From assembly GCA_964398945.1 (NCBI GenBank), contig CAYNOT010000006.1:62001-126000 (forward strand): a DNA stretch of 64,000 bases, given 5' to 3'. The position numbers were made by a program, and so were the translations under genes. Below the pieces are notes generated by a model that worked only from the letters and a program-made list of their open reading frames with translations, ran no database searches and was not told the DNA's origin. Shown one piece after another: positions 18,340-27,013 of this stretch. Source of the stretch: JBGTGG01 sp964398945. GTDB taxonomy: Bacteria; Bacteroidota; Bacteroidia; Cytophagales; Cyclobacteriaceae. Position 1 is the first letter of the stretch. The number at the start of each line of letters is the position of its first letter.

Positions 18340-19030
18340 TACACGACTTTATTATTCTGATAACTGATCTTTCAAAGTCTTTTCGGAATGGAAGAGGTTG
18401 TTCGCGAAGGATTTGATTGACGTTGTCTTCAAAATCGCTTAACACCAAACGAACAGACCGCTTGCTCTTAATCGGGTAAAAAGTATTGTTACGAAACAAG
18501 TAATACTTATTCTTTTCATTAAACTCTTCTTCGATGGTGCTGGAAGAAATCACTTCCTTAAATTCCTTGCTTCTTCTTGCATAGAACTTGATCTCACCAT
18601 CAACAAGCAAATCATAAAACCCTGGTTTAAGTACAGCGTTTGGCAGCCAAACAAATGTATGGCCATCCAATAAAAAATAACCTACTTTTTCTGACACCAA
18701 TTGAATGGAATTTCCTCCAAAGTAATCCTGGATAATCACTTTGTCCTTAAATATATCATACAGCATTTCTTCATTCGTATAAAAACTTCCATTGTAGAAA
18801 ACCGACCCAACCAACCAATCCTCCTTAAAATAAGGGTGTTGATCATTGCCCTTGTGATAAGGGCGGTAGTCAGTTCCTTCAAATAAATGGATATTGTCTT
18901 TGATCTTGTCTTTGTAGATAGCCTCCGCATTGAGCGCTGCCACTGACACAAAGCTTGAATCCGCCAAATACGTTTGCGCAGATAACCACGAAGTTGGTAG
19001 CAACAATATCCAGATCAAATGTATTTTCAT
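18329..19030 (-). CDS. Small exported protein leading the TonB receptor operon
   Basis: The ATG at 19030 gives MKIHLIWILLLPTSWLSAQ, a signal peptide; an in-frame TTG nine bases earlier adds nothing. The mature protein (about 215 residues) is not recognised. It is rich in aromatic residues and lysine, with a motif series (YFGGNSIQLVSEKVGYFLLDGH, in two halves) suggesting a compact beta domain and a charged C-terminal helix with two arginine-rich stretches. It overlaps the receptor start by 11 bases, so it is the first gene of the operon and probably takes part in the same uptake function. Confidence 0.75.
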   Translation of the reverse strand: MKIHLIWILLLPTSWLSAQTYLADSSFVSVAALNAEAIYKDKIKDNIHLFEGTDYRPYHKGNDQHPYFKEDWLVGSVFYNGSFYTNEEMLYDIFKDKVIIQDYFGGNSIQLVSEKVGYFLLDGHTFVWLPNAVLKPGFYDLLVDGEIKFYARRSKEFKEVISSSTIEEEFNEKNKYYLFRNNTFYPIKSKRSVRLVLSDFEDNVNQILREQPLPFRKDFERSVIRIIKSCNAL

Positions 19031-19157
19031 TATTGGCAATTCGTGACGGGTGAAAATATATCAAATAGCATTAAGACACCGTACCACTCATAAGAAATAA
19101 CATATTAAAAATTTTACTCCAGTGCCATTGTGCACTTTGTCCACCTTTGAAAAGCCG

Positions 19158-20174
19158 TTAGCTTTTTATTTCCTCTCTTCCATCGGCATATAAAGCAAAC
19201 CTCCCTTTATCGCGTGGATGCGCTTGTTCACGTTCCGGCCACGGCCAACCGCCAAATTGTGTACGTTGATATTCTTCGAAAGCTTCATAAATCTCAGCCT
19301 GCGTGTTCATCACAAAAGGTCCGTGCTGTGCCACTGGCTCATTGATTGGTCTCCCTTGCAACACCAACAAATAACAATCTTCCACTCCAGCTTCTAATCT
19401 AATATCCATTTCTGGTCTGATTTGAGCTGCGTGATTTGATGGGATTTCTTTCCCATCCAGCTTTATTGAATTGCCCTTATAAAAGTAGAGTGACCGATTC
19501 ACGCCCTTCTCCCCTTTCGGTAATGTCCAGGTTGCACCCGCATCGAGTTTAATGGTCAAAATCAAAACATGGTTTTCAGGATTGGCCGCCCAGGAATCCG
19601 GTGTTGGGTCCAATGCCCTAACATTGCCAACTTTTCCGGCAACCACTTCCACCTGAACGGTTTTCCCGTTTTCATCCTGCTCCTTTATAACCGGAATCGA
19701 ATCCCCCCACAACATTTTGAAATGTGGCTCCACAAACTTGGATGCTTTTGGCAAATTCAACCATATTTGAAATATTTCGAATGGATTGGGTTTGTCTTTA
19801 TATATAAGCGGGAACATTTCAGAATGCTGCACGCCTTTACCCGCGGTCATCCATTGTACATCATCTTTACTAAATCGTCCGGCTGCTCCTAGCGAATCAG
19901 TATGGTCAACAAAACCCTCTTTACAAATCGTAACGGTTTCAAACCCGCGATGTGGATGGTACGGAAATCCGGGCATCGTCTCACCGTGGTACATGCGCCA
20001 CCCATCTTTAATGGTAAAATCCTGCCCTATATTTCTACCGGCAAGCGAAACCGCAGGCCCCATATAGTCATTGCCTTTTGGAAATTCATCACGATGATGT
20101 ACGCAAAACAAAAACGGATCTTGTGTTTTCCATGGAAACCCCAATGGGGTTACATCTATTATACTTTCATTCAT
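19158..20174 (-). CDS. Pirin-family bicupin
   Basis: The 338-residue protein is a pirin: the first cupin has the metal-binding pattern HPHRGFETVT and later GKGVQHSEMF (two His in HPH, one His and one Glu in QHSE), and a second, metal-free cupin makes up the C-terminal half. Pirins are cytosolic; some act as quercetin 2,3-dioxygenases, others as redox-sensing regulators, so the activity here is open. It is a monocistronic unit with gaps of 127 bases downstream and about 60 upstream. Confidence 0.9.
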   Translation of the reverse strand: MNESIIDVTPLGFPWKTQDPFLFCVHHRDEFPKGNDYMGPAVSLAGRNIGQDFTIKDGWRMYHGETMPGFPYHPHRGFETVTICKEGFVDHTDSLGAAGRFSKDDVQWMTAGKGVQHSEMFPLIYKDKPNPFEIFQIWLNLPKASKFVEPHFKMLWGDSIPVIKEQDENGKTVQVEVVAGKVGNVRALDPTPDSWAANPENHVLILTIKLDAGATWTLPKGEKGVNRSLYFYKGNSIKLDGKEIPSNHAAQIRPEMDIRLEAGVEDCYLLVLQGRPINEPVAQHGPFVMNTQAEIYEAFEEYQRTQFGGWPWPEREQAHPRDKGRFALYADGREEIKS

Positions 20175-20235
20175 AACAATTCTATTCGTTGAGTTCTGAA
20201 AACACTGCTCGTCTTAAAATAGTTTTGGAACAACA

Positions 20236-21069
20236 CTACACAATTTTAATTCCTTCCGGTGAAATGGAAATCTTCTTTTCTTTGTATAAAGACCCAATTG
20301 CCTTTTTAAAAACCTTTTTGCTCATTCCAAATTTTGAATAGATTTCTTCTGGCGAACTCTTATCCGAAACGGGCATAAATCCATTGTTATGCTGTAGTAT
20401 CGCAAATACTTCTTGTGAAGTTCCGTCAATGAAATTTTCATATCCAATCGGTTGAAGGGAAATGTCCAGTTTATTATCCTCACGTATATTCTTCACATAT
20501 CCGGGAAGCTTATCCCCAATATTCAATGGTTTGAATATCTCGTTTTCAAATACCAATCCTTTATGCAGGTTGTTGACAATCACAGAATATCCCAGATCCG
20601 TTTTTTGCATCACCAACAACTCCACAGCATCACCTTCTCCAACGGTCAGGTTTTCATTGTCCAAATGCTTTTCAATTTTATTGCTCGCATACAGCCGGTC
20701 TGTTTCAGCATCCAACATCATGTACACCATATACCATCGATCAACTTCCATCTTTTGGCGCTGCTCGTTGTTGGGAACAAGCAATTCCTTTTCCATCCCC
20801 CAATCCATAAAGGCACCCACATACGAAACATCCGTTACCCGAAGGAATGCAAATTTGTTCAACAAAATTTTAGGGGCAATGTTGGTGGCAACCTTTCGGT
20901 CTTCATGGTCACGATAGACAAAGACCGTTAGTTTTTCATCCAATGCAAATTTCTTGGGACAATATTTGTTCGGCAGTAAAACATCTTCACCCGCATCATC
21001 ACCTAAGTACAGACCAACACTGGTTTCGCGTAAAATCCTCAATTCGTTATACTGTCCTACAGCAATCAT
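20236..21069 (-). CDS. cvfB: CvfB-like S1 RNA-binding protein
   Basis: The 277-residue cytosolic protein has the CvfB/YitL layout: an initial S1-like domain (GQYNELRILRETSVGLYLG, LLPNKYCP), a second and third S1 domain (FAFLRVTDVSYVGAFMDWG; LGYSVIVNNLHKGLVFENEIF; GDKLPGYVKNIREDNKLDIS) and a C-terminal winged helix (about 215-277; SPEEIYSKFGMSKKVFKKAIG). CvfB proteins bind RNA and influence post-transcriptional control of virulence or stress genes. It is followed closely on the same strand by the pirin gene, and the DUF3995 gene ahead of it is 30 bases away. Confidence 0.87.
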   Translation of the reverse strand: MIAVGQYNELRILRETSVGLYLGDDAGEDVLLPNKYCPKKFALDEKLTVFVYRDHEDRKVATNIAPKILLNKFAFLRVTDVSYVGAFMDWGMEKELLVPNNEQRQKMEVDRWYMVYMMLDAETDRLYASNKIEKHLDNENLTVGEGDAVELLVMQKTDLGYSVIVNNLHKGLVFENEIFKPLNIGDKLPGYVKNIREDNKLDISLQPIGYENFIDGTSQEVFAILQHNNGFMPVSDKSSPEEIYSKFGMSKKVFKKAIGSLYKEKKISISPEGIKIV

Positions 21070-21099
21070 GATAAATTATTTCTTGTAAAACTAAGCAAT

Positions 21100-21531
21100 T
21101 TAAATGAGGTCTTTGAGCTCAAGAAATATCCCCACTCCCCCTAAAAACAAACATAAAGGTGAATAAACCTTTGTATCCATCTGTGCAAAAGGAGTCTGCT
21201 TCACTTTCTTGAAAAATCCGATGTAATTAAAGTCCCCAATGGAACGAACAATAAAAATTGCACTAATGACCCATCCGGCAAAATCGTGAACAAGCGCGGG
21301 AAGGTGAAGTTCAAAAAATGAACTTTTAATAAAATAAAAAACACAAAACAGAAGAAGGCCAAAACCCACTATGGCGCTATCGATTTTCTTTGGGTTAAGC
21401 ACACGCTCCCCACGCTCGTTGGTGGGCAAGGCTTTATCAAACCCCCATTTATTTCCCGCTACCCAATTAAAATGAATGATTGCCAGTGTCAAAAAAATAA
21501 CACTTTGGAGTAAGGCTAATATTTTATACAT
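21100..21531 (-). CDS. DUF3995 membrane protein
   Basis: A 143-residue protein with four hydrophobic segments and the DUF3995 signature near the N-terminus: ALIHFNW-type segment AIIHFNWVAGNKWGFDKALP, then a loop and three more helices. The function of the family is unknown; its members are inner-membrane proteins. It lies 30 bases upstream of the cvfB gene on the same strand and may be co-transcribed with it. Confidence 0.78.
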   Translation of the reverse strand: MYKILALLQSVIFLTLAIIHFNWVAGNKWGFDKALPTNERGERVLNPKKIDSAIVGFGLLLFCVFYFIKSSFFELHLPALVHDFAGWVISAIFIVRSIGDFNYIGFFKKVKQTPFAQMDTKVYSPLCLFLGGVGIFLELKDLI

Positions 21532-21640
21532 AGTTGGTTAAGTTATCAGAAAGATAGTGTTAAATAAAATCCTGGTAAATGAACTGGCTGAATTTGCTCA
21601 GCATTTAATGGGGATTTAGGTCACGCTGATGTGAAAAAAT

Positions 21641-22945
21641 CTAAATTTCACTAACGCGCACTTTCTTTGTTTTTAATTTTGTATTGTTCACAAGCTTTAT
21701 AACATTGGATATTTTGGAACCCAGCACACCGACATACGCACAATCCTGTTGGATTTCGATAACACTTAATTCGTCTTTCGTGAGTTTACCCTGCTTCATC
21801 AATAACCCTGCAATATCCCCTTTTGAAATTTTATCCCTGCGGCCTCCGCCAATATATAATGTCCTCCATTTTGATGGTGTCGGCCAACCACCTTCCTTAA
21901 GCTTTTCAACTTCAACATCATCAATATAATCCGGAATATCATTGTTTTTTTCTTTCAAAATATAAGCCGTTCCATCGCGTTTCATCCGGGCTGTCCGGCC
22001 ATTTCGATGGACAAATTCATGCTCTTTATTGGGAAGTTGAAAATGAATGATAAAGCGGATTTCCGGAACATCAATTCCACGCGCTGCCAAATCGGTTGCC
22101 AACAATAACCGATACGTTCCATTCCGGAATTTTATCAGCGCCTGCTCCCGATCGCGTTGCTCCATCCCTCCATAAAAGCAACCATGATCAATATTCTTAT
22201 CGCTGAGATGCTCACTTACCTCGGCAATGGTATCTTTAAAATTGCAAAACACAATTCCGGGGTGGTCCCCAATATGGCAAAGTGCAGCGACAAGTGTTTC
22301 CAATTTATTCGATGCTGAAATTGCCTTTATTTTAAGTTGGGATTCTACCGCTGCTAAATAATTAAGTACAAGCTGATTTTTTAATCCTACAAAAACAGGA
22401 ATCTTAACCCCTTGCGATGCAGACGTCAGGATTTTTTTCTGAACCTGAGGTATCGCCTTGAGGATTTCAGTCATCTCTTTTTCAAAACCTATCTCCAGCG
22501 ATTTATCAAACTCATCCAACACCAACGCTTTGATATCATCAACAGGAAATGATCCCTTTCGTAAATGGTCTGCAATTCGACCGGGTGTTCCAACCAAAAT
22601 AGCTGGCCGGTGTTTTAAATCAATTTTATCCTGTGATCCGACCCTTCCACCGTACACGGCATTGGTTTTGAAACCACTTCCCATTGTACGTGCCACCTGT
22701 TCTATCTGAATGGCCAATTCACGCGTGGGGACAACGATCAGCGCCTGTACTTCTTTGCAAGCCTCATCCAACAACTCTACAACAGGCAATAAAAATGCGA
22801 GCGTTTTTCCCGTTCCGGTTGGTGATAACAACACAACTTCATCGGAAGACCGAATGGTGGCGATGGTTTTCTCCTGCATTTCATTGAGTTGTGCAATGCC
22901 TAATTTCTCTAAGATCGATTTTTGATTTTTGCTTGGGTTCGCCAT
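21641..22945 (-). CDS. dbpA: DbpA-type DEAD-box RNA helicase
   Basis: Helicase motifs are in order: SPTGTGKT (I), PTRELA (Ia), DEFD in place of DEAD (II), SAS in place of SAT (III), ATDLAARGID (V) and HRNGRTAR in place of HRIGRTGR (VI). The C-terminal about 70 residues form the DbpA RNA-binding domain (ISKGDIAGLLMKQGKLTKDE, VGVLGSKISNVI), which in DbpA directs the enzyme to hairpin 92 of 23S rRNA, so the likely role is large-subunit assembly. The ATG at 22945 is used; an in-frame TTG at 22951 lies within a promoter-like box. Confidence 0.88.
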   Translation of the reverse strand: MANPSKNQKSILEKLGIAQLNEMQEKTIATIRSSDEVVLLSPTGTGKTLAFLLPVVELLDEACKEVQALIVVPTRELAIQIEQVARTMGSGFKTNAVYGGRVGSQDKIDLKHRPAILVGTPGRIADHLRKGSFPVDDIKALVLDEFDKSLEIGFEKEMTEILKAIPQVQKKILTSASQGVKIPVFVGLKNQLVLNYLAAVESQLKIKAISASNKLETLVAALCHIGDHPGIVFCNFKDTIAEVSEHLSDKNIDHGCFYGGMEQRDREQALIKFRNGTYRLLLATDLAARGIDVPEIRFIIHFQLPNKEHEFVHRNGRTARMKRDGTAYILKEKNNDIPDYIDDVEVEKLKEGGWPTPSKWRTLYIGGGRRDKISKGDIAGLLMKQGKLTKDELSVIEIQQDCAYVGVLGSKISNVIKLVNNTKLKTKKVRVSEI

Positions 22946-22948
22946 GCA

Positions 22949-22956
22949 CAAAGCTA
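22949..22956 (-). promoter_or_regulatory. TAnnTTTG -7 box directly before dbpA
   Basis: The minus strand reads TAGCTTTG, a full match to the Bacteroidota -7 consensus TAnnTTTG, ending only 3 bases before the dbpA ATG. If used, transcription would start at or within the first codon, giving a leaderless message. No clear TTG -33 element is present. Confidence 0.4.
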
Positions 22957-23035
22957 CACACTATTTATCAGCGAACTATGGAAATAAATTGTTCCTATCC
23001 TACAGAACTCCGTTGTCTGGAAATAGTACTAAAAA

Positions 23036-25555
23036 TCAGTAGTGCACAACTTTACACTCAGGATGTAATGCTTTGAACTTTTCTACAGTACGGATAGAAA
23101 TTTTTGTATTGTAACCGTTCAATGATTGTAGCGAAAGACCCTCCACCGGGCTAAGTTTCTTTACGTTGGTATTGGAACAGTCAAGATGTTCCAGGCTTTT
23201 AAAGTTTTCAAGGTTGTTGAGTTTTTTGATAGGCGTGCCCGAACAATTAAAGGTTTTTAGATTGGGTAGTTGTCCGAGGTTGCGCAAATCTTTGATGGCT
23301 GTATTGGAAAGATCAAGATGCTGAAGTGACTCCGGCAACCCCTGTGATTCTATATATTGAATTGGGCTGTTCGTTGCTTGCAGTGAAACAAGTGATTGAA
23401 AATTCCCCAGCCAGGGAATGGTGGTGATGGCGGTTCCTGAAAAGGAAAGTTCTTTTAAGCGAACAAATTCAGAAAAAGCATTCAAGTCAGCTACGCGGAC
23501 GTCTTTGAATTGAAATTTGGTTTGTTCAACAAGACGATGAAAACTTTCGCGTGTGGTGTCCGAAAGATGTGCTTTAAAAACATCTCTCCAATTTTCGGAT
23601 AATCCATCCCACCAACGCTTCACGTGAATGGTTTTATAAACCAGAAGGCAATCCGGGTTTTTGCTTAGAAATTCACGGGCAGTAATATCATGAATCACAG
23701 TTTCATCTGCATAAACCCTTTGTAGTGATGGCAAGATCAGTGTTTCCAGGTTTTCTATTTTGCTGTTGTCAGCGTGGAGGGTTTTAAGCGTGGTAAATCC
23801 GGCAAGCATGGAAATATCATGCACAGCTGTTCCGCTAATATCTAAATAGGAAATCTTCTCATGTTCTTGAATTGGCAGCAAATCCGTAATTGCCGTGCCA
23901 CTAACAATGACCACCTCAAGGTTGGTTAATTTTCGTAGCGGTTCTAAAGTAGTAAGATGGCTAATCCCGGTAATGTTAATCGAGTCGAGTCGAGAAATAC
24001 TGAAAAGGTCCTCTTTTGTTGGGGGAAGTGTAGCAACAATGGTTTTGGCAAAAATATTTTTCCATTCCGGTGATAGTGCATTCCACCACGAATGCAAATT
24101 ATCTGAATCAAAAATAATCCTCACTTTTGGATTTACAGCAATCAACCGGTCTGCTGCCTTTCGGTCAATATTGGTATAGTCGGCATAAATGGTTTTTAAA
24201 GAACCAGTTTTCTGCAGGGGCAACAAATCAGCAATGTGCGTGTAATTGGCGCGCAACACCTCAAGGTTTGTTGCATTGCTAAGCGGTTCAAGATTGGCTA
24301 CCTGCGTACTGTCAATACTGAGTACTTTCAATGCTTGCCAATTCTTTAAAGGTGCCAAGTCTTTCACATTGGTGCCCGAAATAGTTAAGATGGAAACATG
24401 CGCGAGGTTCTCGATTGAAGAAAGGCCTGTAAGCCTGGTGTTGGCAATATCTATTTCTTTTAAGGAATCAAGACTAGCAAGCGGGGAAAAATCCTGTACA
24501 GGGATATTCCTTGCATAAAAATTTTGCAGGAGTTTCATATTCTCCAACACCCCAATATCGCTCACCAGTGTATTGCTGATATCGAGGTTAATCATCTTGT
24601 TGGAGTACTTTAATGGGGAAAGGTCCGAAATTTTTGTGTTGGAAAGATCAAGTGTTTCCAGTTCTGTTAGGTTGCGGAGTGGCGTAAGGTTTGAAATATT
24701 TGTGCGCGATAAATTGAGAAACTTCAGCTTGTGAAGCCGGTCAAGCGGATCAAGGCTTTGGATATAGTTGTTTTTACTTAAATCAAGATCTTCTACCGCA
24801 ATGATTTTCCTGATATTGTCCAACGATAAACTATCCATCGGATTGAAACCAGGGAACTGCTTCGCCAGCAATAGTGTGCGCCACTCAAGCGATAAATCCT
24901 TCCACCAATTGGCCAGCACAGCAGCTTGATTGATTTCATTTGTGTACACACTTACTATTTGTAAGTCCTGGCTTGCGGGATCGTAGTTTATCTCAATATA
25001 CCGGGGAATGGTGTTCGTTATTTTTTCGCCTTCCGATGTAGTGCCGGTAAGCGTTCGCCTGGCAGTAACTTTATAAAAAAGTTCTCCACTGGTCAGCGTG
25101 CTGATTTTAATATCTTCAATTGCAAAATCAAATTTCACATCGTTGAAAAAGAAATCCACATCTTTCAAATATGCCACCACATCTTTATTGGTGATCACGA
25201 TTCGTTCCGTATCCAGATCGTCTTCTACTTGCACCTTTCCATCACGAAATATCTTTGCATAACTTTGCTTTACTACTACTTCTTTATCTCGTGTGGAGGT
25301 GCTGCTACTTCCCAATGTGTTCAGTAAGTACTGCAAGAAAGCAACAATATCTTTTACACGCTTCTCATCTTCCGCTGGGGTGGTCTCCTTTTTTTGTACC
25401 TCGGTTTTTTGAACAGGTTTGTTTGCGGGCTTTTTCTTCTGAGCTTGAGTGATAACTGAAAAAGAGAGCAGCACCAATAATCCTACCCACGCGATAACCC
25501 TTTGTGGCCTTAGCACATTTCTTTGCGTCTTTGCGTGAAAAAAAATAGAGGACAT
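23036..25555 (-). CDS. Exported leucine-rich-repeat protein with three repeated LRR modules
   Basis: The 839-residue protein has a signal-like segment (about 20-38), a proline/lysine linker, an N-terminal domain (about 66-210) and three LRR blocks. Each block opens with a cap containing WW..LS..W (residues 217-225, 490-498, 648-656) and closes with NPxxxxx or HPECKVV-type ends (about 475-481, 633-639, 831-837). The repeats have the SDS22/internalin form (LNLSRTNISNL, LDLSNTKISDL). Such proteins bind other proteins; the partner is unknown. It is the last gene of a four-gene operon, 7 bases after its neighbour. The N-terminal 20 codons coincide with a dispersed-repeat-like sequence. Confidence 0.85.
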   Translation of the reverse strand: MSSIFFHAKTQRNVLRPQRVIAWVGLLVLLSFSVITQAQKKKPANKPVQKTEVQKKETTPAEDEKRVKDIVAFLQYLLNTLGSSSTSTRDKEVVVKQSYAKIFRDGKVQVEDDLDTERIVITNKDVVAYLKDVDFFFNDVKFDFAIEDIKISTLTSGELFYKVTARRTLTGTTSEGEKITNTIPRYIEINYDPASQDLQIVSVYTNEINQAAVLANWWKDLSLEWRTLLLAKQFPGFNPMDSLSLDNIRKIIAVEDLDLSKNNYIQSLDPLDRLHKLKFLNLSRTNISNLTPLRNLTELETLDLSNTKISDLSPLKYSNKMINLDISNTLVSDIGVLENMKLLQNFYARNIPVQDFSPLASLDSLKEIDIANTRLTGLSSIENLAHVSILTISGTNVKDLAPLKNWQALKVLSIDSTQVANLEPLSNATNLEVLRANYTHIADLLPLQKTGSLKTIYADYTNIDRKAADRLIAVNPKVRIIFDSDNLHSWWNALSPEWKNIFAKTIVATLPPTKEDLFSISRLDSINITGISHLTTLEPLRKLTNLEVVIVSGTAITDLLPIQEHEKISYLDISGTAVHDISMLAGFTTLKTLHADNSKIENLETLILPSLQRVYADETVIHDITAREFLSKNPDCLLVYKTIHVKRWWDGLSENWRDVFKAHLSDTTRESFHRLVEQTKFQFKDVRVADLNAFSEFVRLKELSFSGTAITTIPWLGNFQSLVSLQATNSPIQYIESQGLPESLQHLDLSNTAIKDLRNLGQLPNLKTFNCSGTPIKKLNNLENFKSLEHLDCSNTNVKKLSPVEGLSLQSLNGYNTKISIRTVEKFKALHPECKVVHY
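25499..25546. repeat. Dispersed-repeat-like sequence inside the LRR gene start
   Basis: The coding strand here reads CACGCAAAGACGCAAAG followed by a stretch giving the peptide FHAKTQRN. From general knowledge this CGCAAAGACGCAAAG pattern resembles a repeat often seen between genes and read as 'HAKTQR' at the start of predicted proteins. Here it supplies codons 5-18 of the LRR protein. Only one copy is in the window. Confidence 0.35.
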
Positions 25556-25562
25556 GAGTGTT

Positions 25563-26402
25563 TTAATTATATAAATACCTCAACAAAAGTTGCTTCTCCG
25601 CTTCGCTGTTGATTTTAACCAAGTTCGAAATCAACCAGCCGGTATTATAGCCACGCCTGTTAAATTGCGAAAGCTCAAAATACCATCCGTCCAATTGAAA
25701 AAAATGAAACTTCACCTGCTCAACCGATTTAAACTTAAGATTTCCCTTTTTCATTTCATACAGGAAAACCGATAGATGGTCAGGCTTGAATTTCTTTGAT
25801 GCATATTGTGCTACCGAATCTTTGTTCGAAAATGCTTTTCTCAAATTCATAAACTCCAGTTCATGGCTCATGGGATGGAGGAATTTCCCCACCCTGGTAG
25901 TGTCATGTTGAAAGTATGGATCAAACATATCGGCATGTGCATGTGTGATCACCCACTTGTAGCCAAGATGATCTTTTTCCAACTGCATATACAGCACTAC
26001 AGGTTGTTCCTTGCCATTCATTGTAAAATGGGCCTGGACTTCAGAAAACCAATTCGCTCCATTGAAATTTAAAATGGTGGACTCATTTTTTTCAAGCACA
26101 TGCTTTGCGAAATCGACTTTGAGTGCGGGGTTGATCCCCGTGTTGCTTTCATCAAACAACATCGACAAATAGCGCTTTCTCAACTTCTCACTGTGGTATT
26201 GTTTATCGCCCGGATAATACCGTTCACCTTTTTCATCTTCTTCACCATTAAACCTTCTGAAGAATTGGTTGACCTGTTTGGACTCCGTATACAATTTACT
26301 TTCATCTTGCATACCGTCTACCACTTGCGCAACAAGTGGCGACACGATGAGCATCAACAGTAAAGCAATGGAATATTTCCGCACAAAGAAAAGTTTAAAC
26401 AT
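25563..26402 (-). CDS. Exported protein of unknown function, LRR operon gene 3
   Basis: The 279-residue protein has a signal peptide (MFKLFFVRKYSIALLLMLIV, ending LVAQ at about 25). The family is not recognised. Visible marks are an N-terminal helical region with FFRRFNGEE and RYLSMLFDE, a middle beta region (VVLYMQLEKDHLGYKWVIT), the segment PMSHELEFMNLRKAF, and a C-terminal aromatic-rich beta part (FHFFQLDGWYFELSQFNRR). The layout recalls the small NTF2-like or lipoprotein-sorting folds, but this is not firm. It overlaps the preceding gene by 8 bases and lies 7 bases before the LRR gene. Confidence 0.7.
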   Translation of the reverse strand: MFKLFFVRKYSIALLLMLIVSPLVAQVVDGMQDESKLYTESKQVNQFFRRFNGEEDEKGERYYPGDKQYHSEKLRKRYLSMLFDESNTGINPALKVDFAKHVLEKNESTILNFNGANWFSEVQAHFTMNGKEQPVVLYMQLEKDHLGYKWVITHAHADMFDPYFQHDTTRVGKFLHPMSHELEFMNLRKAFSNKDSVAQYASKKFKPDHLSVFLYEMKKGNLKFKSVEQVKFHFFQLDGWYFELSQFNRRGYNTGWLISNLVKINSEAEKQLLLRYLYN

Positions 26403-26976
26403 CCGTTTCGGTTACACGGATATCGCCCAGCATTACATCCCAAAATTCTATGGTACGACCCGCAACTTGCGTTTTCTTCCGTTCTACATAAATCGTAATA
26501 TCCTTTTTAGTAGTGTCCTTGTATTGCAAGCCATCTTCCGATTCACCTTCAAAGCGTTGATAGATCGTGATCACACCAACATAGCGTCCGTCCGGTTGTC
26601 TTTGCAGATCGCTGATATAATGAATGTCATACCATTTGATGGTGACACGATCATAGTTAAGTGCCATTAAACGCTCAAAATATTTACGTACTTTATAATA
26701 GTTTACTTCTTTGCTGGTCAGTGACGAAACACCCATCTCGCTATCCGGTGAGAAAAGCTCTTCAGCACGGTCCATCACCCGGGTAGCTTCCGCGTATGCA
26801 GTTTTTTTATTGCCAATAATGCTGATGTACTTACTTAAATCCCTCACTTTTTCAAGCGCAAGCGAGTCAATGGCTTGTTTTCTTTTCGGACTTATTTCAG
26901 CCGATTGGGCAAAAGCGCCAGCGGAAATAAAAATTGTTACGATTAATAAGGAAATGTATTTACTTAACAGTTTCAT
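26395..26976 (-). CDS. Exported protein sharing a domain with the LRR protein, operon gene 2
   Basis: The 193-residue protein has a signal peptide (to GAFAQ, residue 24). The mature part (VRDLSKYISIIGNKK, LFSPDSEMGVSS, SKEVNYYKVRKYFERLMALNY, VTIKWYDIHYISDL, KDITIYVERKK) lines up by eye with residues 66-205 of the LRR protein (VKDIVAFLQYLLNTLG, IFRDGKVQV, NKDVVAYLKDVDFFFNDVKF, FAIEDIKISTL, IPRYIEINYD). It therefore looks like a free-standing copy of that domain. No known family comes to mind. It overlaps the next gene by 8 bases, giving coupled translation. Confidence 0.72.
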   Translation of the reverse strand: MKLLSKYISLLIVTIFISAGAFAQSAEISPKRKQAIDSLALEKVRDLSKYISIIGNKKTAYAEATRVMDRAEELFSPDSEMGVSSLTSKEVNYYKVRKYFERLMALNYDRVTIKWYDIHYISDLQRQPDGRYVGVITIYQRFEGESEDGLQYKDTTKKDITIYVERKKTQVAGRTIEFWDVMLGDIRVTETDV

Positions 26977-27013
26977 AAGTTCTTAATAAGGTTGATGACT
27001 TTAATAGTTGTGA

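Noticed and set aside
20452..20931. Two overlapping plus-strand frames of about 150 codons
   Set aside because: Both are antisense to the CvfB-like gene, which has clear S1 domains; the frames have no domain content.
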